Source of the DNA: Acidilobaceae archaeon
GTDB taxonomy: Archaea; Thermoproteota; Thermoprotei_A; Sulfolobales; Acidilobaceae
Assembly: GCA_026985385.1 (NCBI GenBank)
Contig: JALSQM010000011.1
Span: 1 to 5,268 of the forward strand
DNA: 5,268 nt
Reading direction: 5' to 3'
In this document: in pieces, positions 1-4,634 of the stretch
Layout: every line of letters starts with the position of its first letter
Numbering within the stretch: position 1 is the first letter of the stretch
Notes under the pieces: model-generated
Database searches by the model: none
What the model saw: only the letters and a program-made list of their open reading frames with translations
What the model was told of the DNA's origin: nothing
Translations under genes and position numbers: made by a program

Positions 1-305
1 AAGTAGAAGTTGCGGGGCAGACCCTGCAGCTGGTTGGCGGCCTGCCCCCTCTTCTCGCGGTAGTGGTACATGTTAACGTCGTCCACCTTTATACCCCTAT
101 CCCTGACGTCGACGAGCCCCCGAGACTCAAGCTCCAGCGCCTGCCACCTCGGCACGTCTAGTTCATCGCCCCTCCTCACGTTCACTACACCCTCGGGGAG
201 TGGTAGAGGGCCTATATCCTTTAGCGCTAGAACCCTGACCGGCTCCATCATGTAATCGAATGCGATGAGTCTAAGCCTCGCATTAAGTGAGCCGGCAATC
301 CTCAC
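1..305 (-). CDS. gins23: GINS complex subunit, Gins23-like (partial, N-terminal part)
   Basis: GINS binds MCM and Cdc45/GAN at the replication fork and activates the helicase. About 101 N-terminal codons are visible; the C-terminus is beyond the left edge. Residues 9-65 (counted from GTG 305) resemble the small beta-rich B domain of Psf2/Gins23: hydrophobic strands, then a turn and DVPRWQALELESRGLVDV, matching the eukaryotic Psf2 pattern of VDVPLWLAINL followed by a basic stretch. After it comes the start of the helical A domain, with LPRNFY resembling the 'LP-x-(D/N)FY' element of GINS helices. B before A is the Gins23 (Psf2/Psf3) order, as opposed to Gins51. I prefer GTG 305 because it restores the first B-domain strand and has GGGGGC at 311-316 upstream; the ATG pair at 251/248 is an alternative and would remove 18-19 residues. 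The gene is divergent from the zinc-ribbon gene at 408. In other crenarchaea gins23 often sits beside mcm, which would be off the left edge. The GINS call is from remembered family patterns, not a search. Confidence 0.72.
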   Translation of the reverse strand, partial: MRIAGSLNARLRLIAFDYMMEPVRVLALKDIGPLPLPEGVVNVRRGDELDVPRWQALELESRGLVDVRDRGIKVDDVNMYHYREKRGQAANQLQGLPRNFY

Positions 306-342
306 CCGGCGCCCCCTATAGGCCCCCTGTGGAGGCGGCGCC

Positions 343-349
343 GTATTAG
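343..349 (-). promoter_or_regulatory. Candidate TATA box for the Gins23-like gene
   Basis: Read on the minus strand this is CTAATAC. Start of transcription would be expected about 25 bases further on, near 321, leaving a leader of roughly 15 bases before GTG 305 that includes GGGGGC at 311-316. A competing minus-strand element, CTTAATG at 281-287, would suit a nearly leaderless start at ATG 251. No good BRE is visible for either, so this is weak. Confidence 0.35.
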
Positions 350-372
350 GGTGGCGGCCCCGTGGGCGGCCG

Positions 373-380
373 TTTAATAA
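373..380 (+). promoter_or_regulatory. TATA box for the zinc-ribbon protein gene
   Basis: TTTAATAA is the only AT-rich octamer in an otherwise very GC-rich spacer. Transcription should start about 25 bases downstream of its centre, around 400-402, so GTG 408 would carry a leader of only 6-8 bases. That fits crenarchaeal leaderless or near-leaderless initiation and explains the lack of a Shine-Dalgarno before 408. Confidence 0.6.
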
Positions 381-407
381 GGCCCGGGAACCCTAAGCCG
401 AGAACAG

Positions 408-1235
408 GTGTCAATACTGCCTAGAGGCAGGAGGAGGTCGTCCACCTCGAAGAGGGCTGGAGCCTCTAAGAGCTCGGGAACCAGGGCTACGAGCGCCCGC
501 AAGAGCTCTAGCAGGAGAACAGTGAGGAGGCCGAAGATAGACGTTGATGCAGTGTCGAGCGAGGTCTCAAAGGAGCTGGTTGAGAGACTCGGCCTCGACT
601 ACTACGGGTTGAGCCCCGACGATATAAAGGATATAGTAGCGGATATAGTGCAAGGCATAGCCGCTTCGAGGAGCACGAAGCCTAGTAATGAGAGCATCCT
701 CAAGAACATACTTAGGAATAAGGACTCGCTACTCAAGGCCGTGGCAGCAATGCTACTGGATAGGGGGCCCCCATACACCGTGGAGCAGCTGGAGCTCATC
801 ATAAGCTATGCCCCGGAGCTCGCTGGGAGGGCCGCGCCCCTCCTATACCACGAGGCTAGGAGGCTGGGCGCTGAGCACATAGTGGAGGCTCTAAGGGATC
901 TATGGAGGCGCTACGGCCGCCCAACCCCCATACAGTGCCCCCGCTGCGGGTTCCACGCCGTCACCCCGGAGCTGACCTGCATGGTCTGCGGCGCCAGCCT
1001 AAGCGAGGAGGAGGTGAAGAGGGCCGTCGGCTTCAGGAGGCTCCTAGAGTCGTTCGCTAGGAGGAGTAGCCCACAGCTGGTCCTCGAGGTCATAAGGGCG
1101 GGCTACGTCGTCCTGGACGACGAGGTTAAACCGCCCAGCCTCAAGAAGCCCGGGGAGTTCGGTGTCCAGCTCTTCCTCTCGCGGGAGGAGAAGGAGCTGC
1201 TCAGATCCCTCCTGGCCTCCCAGGAGAGGGCTTAA
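408..1235 (+). CDS. Zinc-ribbon protein with basic Ser/Arg-rich N-terminal tail (unrecognised)
   Basis: I do not recognise this 275-residue family and assign no function. Three parts are visible. Residues 6-43 form a tail with 15 Lys/Arg, 14 Ser/Thr and no acidic residue, likely disordered and able to touch nucleic acid. Residues 44-172 look mostly alpha-helical. A four-cysteine zinc ribbon follows (C177, C180, C191, C194, in CPRCG and CMVCG), and residues 198-275 are again helical and charged. There is no signal peptide or membrane segment, so it should be cytosolic. Start GTG 408 fits the TATA box at 373-380; GTG 522, preceded by AGGAG at 513-517, would give a 237-residue protein without the tail. 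The gene is divergent from the GINS gene and ends 35 bases inside the convergent gene at 1201-2094. A role in replication or nucleic-acid binding is only suggested by the tail, the zinc ribbon and the GINS neighbour. Confidence 0.82.
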   Translation: MSILPRGRRRSSTSKRAGASKSSGTRATSARKSSSRRTVRRPKIDVDAVSSEVSKELVERLGLDYYGLSPDDIKDIVADIVQGIAASRSTKPSNESILKNILRNKDSLLKAVAAMLLDRGPPYTVEQLELIISYAPELAGRAAPLLYHEARRLGAEHIVEALRDLWRRYGRPTPIQCPRCGFHAVTPELTCMVCGASLSEEEVKRAVGFRRLLESFARRSSPQLVLEVIRAGYVVLDDEVKPPSLKKPGEFGVQLFLSREEKELLRSLLASQERA

Positions 1236-2094
1236 ACTCCTCCACCTCAACCCCCTCAAGACCCGAGATCCTACAATCGGGGCAGACCCCCCCAGGGGAG
1301 GCGCCCCCGCAGAGGGGGCACCTGGCCCGGCTGGAGCCCCTCGCTAGGAGGCCCACGACCTTCTGAACGCTAAACTCCAGCTCGGGCCTCCTACCGGCGA
1401 CGCTCCAGAACGCCTCTGCCGAGAGGCTCCTGGGCTTGCAGGGGCTCCAGGCGTAGAGCCTCCAGGCGGCGGCTAGGGCTGCAGCCGCCTCTCCCTCAAC
1501 GCTGTAGAGGAGGGGCGCTACGTGGACGCCGTTTATGTCTACGGACTCCTCCAAGGCGTCACTGAGCCCCCAATCGGCTCCCTCCATGAGGGAGTCCAGC
1601 ATTACCAGTATCACCGTCGTCCTCGTAACTGGGAGGCCTACGGCCCCGGCGCCTATGAGCCTTGCAGCCGCGGCTGACCACGCCCTGTCTAGGCGGAGGC
1701 ACGCGCGGAGGCTGGAGGGTAGCCTCCTAAGCCTGAGGAGGGCCTTCCAGAGCCTCGCTCGGGGCAGCTTCATGAGCCTAGCGAGGGAGTCGGGGTGGAC
1801 ATACACCTCCCACTCCCTCCCAGCGGGAACGGCGATGTCCACGGTTACATCGAGGCCGCGGGTGGCCTCGTGAAGCGCCAGAGCCAGGGCCAGACCCAGG
1901 TGGGGCGCCGTGAGCGCCGCTGGGACGAGGACCCTCATTCTAGGCCTGAACCCACCCGACCTCGATGCCTGCCTCTTAACAGACCTCGCCAGAGACCTTA
2001 GGAGGCACCGCTCGCATAACAGCTCCCCGCTATAGGATCTCTTATACACCGCCCTCCTACCGCAGACGCTACACCGAGGCGCCTCGACTACCAC
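1201..2094 (-). CDS. Degenerate TtuA/Ncs6-like protein with two zinc fingers and no PP-loop motif
   Basis: TtuA/Ncs6 enzymes adenylate and thiolate tRNA uridines using a PP-loop and, in TtuA, a [4Fe-4S] cluster. This 297-residue protein has that architecture. It carries an N-terminal zinc finger (C8, C11, C27, C30, in CSVCG and CERC), a Rossmann-like middle (52-215), and a C-terminal zinc finger (C259, C262, C271, C274, in CPLCGG and CPDC). Near the end, RRPELEF and the following hydrophobic helix align with the RRPGTKY region of TtuA, and VAPLLYSVEGE aligns with VKPL...E.E. The active site is gone: where SGGKDS should be there is VPAALTAPHLG (57-67), and where TGHNLDDE should be there is VGLPVTRT (152-159). 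Two of the three Fe-S cysteine positions seem kept (C132, C219). Start GTG 2094 is the first start after an in-frame stop at 2151-2149; GGGGGTG-like bases lie about 11 bases upstream. Reading frame and composition look intact, so this is a likely pseudoenzyme or divergent paralogue, not a pseudogene. Thiolation activity should not be assumed. Confidence 0.78.
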   Translation of the reverse strand: MVVEAPRCSVCGRRAVYKRSYSGELLCERCLLRSLARSVKRQASRSGGFRPRMRVLVPAALTAPHLGLALALALHEATRGLDVTVDIAVPAGREWEVYVHPDSLARLMKLPRARLWKALLRLRRLPSSLRACLRLDRAWSAAAARLIGAGAVGLPVTRTTVILVMLDSLMEGADWGLSDALEESVDINGVHVAPLLYSVEGEAAAALAAAWRLYAWSPCKPRSLSAEAFWSVAGRRPELEFSVQKVVGLLARGSSRARCPLCGGASPGGVCPDCRISGLEGVEVEEFKPSPGRPGGI

Positions 2095-2100
2095 AGCGTA

Positions 2101-2131
2101 GCACGCACCCCCCGGGGGCTTGTGGGTGTGC
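2101..2131. repeat. Bulged inverted repeat with GC palindrome upstream of the TtuA-like gene
   Basis: GCAC (2101-2104) and ACCC (2107-2110) can pair with GGGT (2124-2127) and GTGC (2128-2131), leaving a two-base bulge. Inside lies the perfect palindrome CCCCCGGGGG (2109-2118). Its place is just upstream of GTG 2094, in the probable leader of that gene, where the structure could influence translation. In GC-rich DNA such short repeats can also arise by chance. Confidence 0.3.
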
Positions 2132-2144
2132 GGTATGGGTTTTA

Positions 2145-2159
2145 CAGCCTATGAGGCTG
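2145..2159. promoter_or_regulatory. Inverted repeat next to thermosome BRE/TATA, candidate operator
   Basis: CAGCCT and AGGCTG form a perfect 6-base inverted repeat around a 3-base centre (ATG, 2151-2153). It ends directly before the BRE/TATA of the thermosome gene, with eight bases between it and the TATA box. That is a typical place for a dimeric regulator that blocks or recruits TBP/TFB. Archaeal chaperonins are often heat-inducible, so a heat-shock regulator is a reasonable guess, but no regulator is identified here. Confidence 0.45.
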
Positions 2160-2174
2160 CGAAAGGCTTATATA
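2160..2174 (+). promoter_or_regulatory. BRE and TATA box of the thermosome gene
   Basis: The purine-rich CGAAAGG (2160-2166) acts as BRE and TTATATA (2168-2174) as TATA box; this is the best promoter in the window. Transcription should start about 24-27 bases after the TATA centre, near 2195-2198. Read on the minus strand the same bases give TATATAA, so the element might also serve the divergent gene at 2094 with a leader of about 50 bases, but the BRE favours the plus strand. Confidence 0.75.
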
Positions 2175-2222
2175 GAAGTGCAGTGATAATGTGCTGGCGG
2201 GAGCCAAGGAGGTTAGGGTAAC

Positions 2223-2229
2223 GGGGGTG
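2223..2229 (+). promoter_or_regulatory. Shine-Dalgarno that decides the thermosome start
   Basis: GGGGGTG resembles the anti-16S consensus GGAGGTG and stands six bases before ATG 2236. It supports that start over GTG 2191. A second match, GGAGGT at 2208-2213, is 13 bases before the in-frame GTG 2227, which remains a weaker alternative. Confidence 0.5.
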
Positions 2230-2235
2230 CCAGCG

Positions 2236-3870
2236 ATGGCTCTGGGTGGAGTACCCGTAATAATACTCAAGGAGGGCACGCAGAGGACCTATGGTAGGGA
2301 GGCGCTTAGGAACAACATACTAGCAGCCAAGGTCCTCGCGGAGCTCCTCAAGTCAAGCCTGGGCCCCAGGGGCCTAGATAAGATGCTCGTCGACAGCTTC
2401 GGCGACGTCACGGTAACGAATGACGGTGCAACCATAGTAAAGGAGATGGAGGTACAGCACCCGGCGGCGAAGCTCCTAGTAGAGGTAGCCAAGGCCCAGG
2501 ACGCCGAGGTAGGCGACGGCACGACGAGTGTCGTAGTCCTGGCTGGTACCATGCTTGAGAAGGCTGAGAAGCTGCTCGACGAGAACATACACCCCTCCAC
2601 CATCATAGACGGCTTCGTGAAGGCGCAGGAGAAGGCCCTAGAGCTGCTCGACCAGATAGCTGAGCCCGTCAACGTGGAGGACGAGTCCACGCTGAGGAGG
2701 ATAGCTGAGACCACCATAGCAAGCAAGTACATAGGCCACGGCCCCGAGAAGGAGAAGATAGTTGACATGGTGATCCAGGCCATAAAGATCATCGCCGAGA
2801 AGAAGCCGGACGGCACATACGATATAGACCTAGACAACGTTAAGATAGAGAAGAAGAAGGGTGGGAGCCTACTCGACAGCCAGCTCATAAGGGGAGTCGT
2901 CATAGATAAGGAGGTCGTGCACCCAGGCATGCCTAGGAGGGTTGAGAAGGCCAAGATAGCCGTGCTAGACGCCCCGCTGGAGATCCAGAAGCCCGACATA
3001 ACGACTAAGGTCAGGGTCACCGACGTAGAGCAGCTAGACAGGTTCCTCGAGGAGGAGACGAGGCTGCTCAAGGAGATGGTCGAGAAGATTGCTGCTACTG
3101 GCGCTAATGTTGTGATTACTCAGAAGGGTATTGACGAGGTTGCCCAGCACTACCTCGCCAAGCATGGAATCCTCGCCGTGAGGAGGGTTAAGAGGAGTGA
3201 CATAGAGAAGATAGCCAAAGCCACGGGCGCAAGGATTGTGACTAATATAGACGACCTCAAGCCTGAGGACCTAGGCTACGCAGAGCTAGTAGAGGAGCGC
3301 AAGGTAGGAGAAGACAAGATGGTATTCATAGAGGGAGCAAAGAACCCAAGAAGCGTAACAATACTAATCAGAGGAGGGTTCGAGAGGCTCGTAGACGAGG
3401 CTGAGAGGGCCCTGAGAGACGCGCTGAACTCTGTAGCAGACGCCGTCGTCGACGGTAAGATAGTAGCTGGAGGCGGCGCTATCGAGGCTGAGGTTGCAAA
3501 GGGCCTAACAGAATACGCCAAGAGCCTAGCGGGTAAGGAGAGGCTAGCGGTAGAGGCATACGTGAGGGCCATAGAGTCCATACCACAGACACTTGCCTAC
3601 AACGCTGGCCACGACCCAATCGAGGTGCTAATGAAGCTGAGGAGAGCCCACGCCGAGGGTAAGAAGTGGCATGGAATAGACATCGAGACCGGAGAGATCG
3701 TGGACATGTGGGAGAGGGGCATAATAGAGCCCGCACGCGTAAAGATCAACGCCTTGAAAGCTGGCACAGAGGTTTCAACACTAATCCTGAGGATAGACGA
3801 CGTCATAGCGGCTAAGAGAACTGAAGAAGAGGAGAAGGAGAAGGGCAAGAAAGAGGAGGAAAAGGAGTAA
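2236..3870 (+). CDS. thsA: Thermosome subunit (group II chaperonin)
   Basis: This cytosolic chaperonin forms double-ring particles that fold proteins with ATP and have a built-in lid. The 544-residue product has the normal family length. Residues 5-20 (GVPVIILKEGTQRTYG) are the classical N-terminus. Equatorial nucleotide motifs are SLGPRGLDKM (41-50), TNDGATI (61-67) and GDGTTS (93-98, D94), with VAGGGAIE (410-417) and catalytic Asp D395 in the C-terminal half. The apical domain, including the helical protrusion, spans roughly 210-365. It ends in a Glu/Lys tail (from about 529), without the Gly-Gly-Met repeat of some chaperonins. ATG 2236 is chosen because the upstream in-frame GTG 2191 lies before the expected transcription start, and the extra 15 residues have no family match. 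Subunit type (alpha, beta or gamma) cannot be settled from this window, so the symbol is provisional. Synonymous codon use changes in patches around 3088-3141 and 3304-3375. Confidence 0.97.
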   Translation: MALGGVPVIILKEGTQRTYGREALRNNILAAKVLAELLKSSLGPRGLDKMLVDSFGDVTVTNDGATIVKEMEVQHPAAKLLVEVAKAQDAEVGDGTTSVVVLAGTMLEKAEKLLDENIHPSTIIDGFVKAQEKALELLDQIAEPVNVEDESTLRRIAETTIASKYIGHGPEKEKIVDMVIQAIKIIAEKKPDGTYDIDLDNVKIEKKKGGSLLDSQLIRGVVIDKEVVHPGMPRRVEKAKIAVLDAPLEIQKPDITTKVRVTDVEQLDRFLEEETRLLKEMVEKIAATGANVVITQKGIDEVAQHYLAKHGILAVRRVKRSDIEKIAKATGARIVTNIDDLKPEDLGYAELVEERKVGEDKMVFIEGAKNPRSVTILIRGGFERLVDEAERALRDALNSVADAVVDGKIVAGGGAIEAEVAKGLTEYAKSLAGKERLAVEAYVRAIESIPQTLAYNAGHDPIEVLMKLRRAHAEGKKWHGIDIETGEIVDMWERGIIEPARVKINALKAGTEVSTLILRIDDVIAAKRTEEEEKEKGKKEEEKE

Positions 3871-3916
3871 ACAAGATAAGCTAGGAGGCTAAGGGTCGAT
3901 TACCCAATACTCTTCG

Positions 3917-3926
3917 CCCCTTTTTC
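3917..3926 (+). terminator. T-run terminator after the thermosome gene
   Basis: CCCCTTTTTC, with five T, lies about 50 bases after the stop at 3868-3870 in an otherwise T-poor strand. Archaeal transcription often ends at such U-tracts. A small hairpin just upstream (GGGT 3893-3896 with ACCC 3902-3905) is too weak to matter much. Confidence 0.5.
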
Positions 3927-3953
3927 AGCTTCCTTGTAGTCCCTTGCAATTAC

Positions 3954-3960
3954 TATATTA
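3954..3960 (+). promoter_or_regulatory. TATA box for the AK6-like kinase gene
   Basis: TATATTA lies in the AT-rich stretch between the terminator and the kinase gene. It predicts a start near 3982-3984 and a leader of about 25 bases containing AGGTGA (3981-3986) and GGGAGTGGG (3998-4005 region). This makes the kinase gene an independent transcription unit, separate from the thermosome. Confidence 0.5.
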
Positions 3961-4007
3961 CTATACCCGTCCTCTCCTCCAGGTGAAGGATTTACTGGGA
4001 GTGGGAA

Positions 4008-4634
4008 ATGAGGGGCTTCATTTTACACTTAGGGGGAGTTCCCGGCACCGGTAAGTCTACTGTAGCCGAGCTACTCTCGGGAGACCTATCCTGTAATATT
4101 GTTGAAGCCTCTGAGGAGCTGAAGAGACTGGGGCTTACGGAAAAGGATCCCACGGGGCGTTTCACAGAGCTCGCCGGGGTTGGAGGCCTAGAAGCGCTTG
4201 TTAACGGCATGAGAGGTCTCCTGGATTCAAACTGTATAATACTAGTGAGTGTATATCCGGAAGCCCTAATTCCGCTTACTGAAGAGGAAAGCATTGCTGT
4301 AATTATATTGAGGCTCAACCCTCTGAGCCTAGAGGAAAGACTCAAAGCCAGAGGATGGCCTAGAGCGAAGGTGTTGGAGAACGTGATAGCCGAAGCTACC
4401 AATTACTACCACGATGTGCTGCAGGAATATGAGGACATGGTTATAGAGATTGATACGACCAGGAAGACCCCGAAGGCCGTCACAGAGGAAGCGTTGGAAA
4501 GACTCCTCTCAATGGATGCGGGATTTAAGGTAGATTGGCTAGAGGATCCCGCTATTATTGAGGCTCTCAGCAAGTGGCTCCACGAGTTCGACCTTTACAA
4601 AGAGAGGCTTCTTAATGGACGGAGCGTATACTAA
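4008..4634 (+). CDS. AK6/Fap7-family adenylate kinase-like NTPase
   Basis: The 208-residue protein belongs to the P-loop nucleoside monophosphate kinases close to human AK6 (hCINAP) and yeast Fap7. Those combine adenylate kinase and ATPase activity, and Fap7 acts in late small-subunit rRNA maturation. The Walker A is GVPGTGKST (10-18). The family signature follows a hydrophobic strand: IILRLNP (99-105), ERLKARGW (110-117), then K121, E124-N125 and A128-E129, as in 'RL-x2-RG(Y/W)-x3-K-x2-EN-x2-AE'. IEIDTT (146-151) and VDWLED (175-180) also fit archaeal members. Odd: the Walker B-like D-x-H of human AK6 (in VDYH) aligns with S81-V82-Y83, so both polar residues seem replaced. ATG 4008 is the first start after the in-frame TGA at 3984. 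The last 96 bases overlap the opposite-strand HerA-like gene. GC is well below that of genes to the left. The substrate is not shown by the sequence. Confidence 0.87.
   Translation: MRGFILHLGGVPGTGKSTVAELLSGDLSCNIVEASEELKRLGLTEKDPTGRFTELAGVGGLEALVNGMRGLLDSNCIILVSVYPEALIPLTEEESIAVIILRLNPLSLEERLKARGWPRAKVLENVIAEATNYYHDVLQEYEDMVIEIDTTRKTPKAVTEEALERLLSMDAGFKVDWLEDPAIIEALSKWLHEFDLYKERLLNGRSVY

Noticed and set aside
70..255. Plus-strand 61-codon reading frame
   Set aside because: It is antisense to the GINS gene; the product is Ser/Thr/Pro-rich with no recognisable motif.
1535..2001. Two plus-strand frames opposite the TtuA-like gene
   Set aside because: The minus frame has eight zinc-finger cysteines in place; these frames have Ser/Arg-rich, motif-free products typical of shadows.
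1201..2094. The TtuA-like gene as a pseudogene
   Set aside because: The frame is uninterrupted, both zinc fingers are intact and composition matches neighbours; loss is confined to catalytic motifs.
2289..3071. Minus-strand 260-codon reading frame inside the thermosome gene
   Set aside because: Long, but a Ser-rich shadow made possible by the gene's codon bias; the plus strand is an unmistakable chaperonin.
3871..3915. Possible small RNA or C/D-box guide after the thermosome stop
   Set aside because: No convincing C box with a D box, and the only hairpin is a four-base stem.
3992..4402. Minus-strand 136-codon reading frame over the kinase gene
   Set aside because: The opposite strand carries a clear Walker A and the AK6 signature; this frame has no family features.
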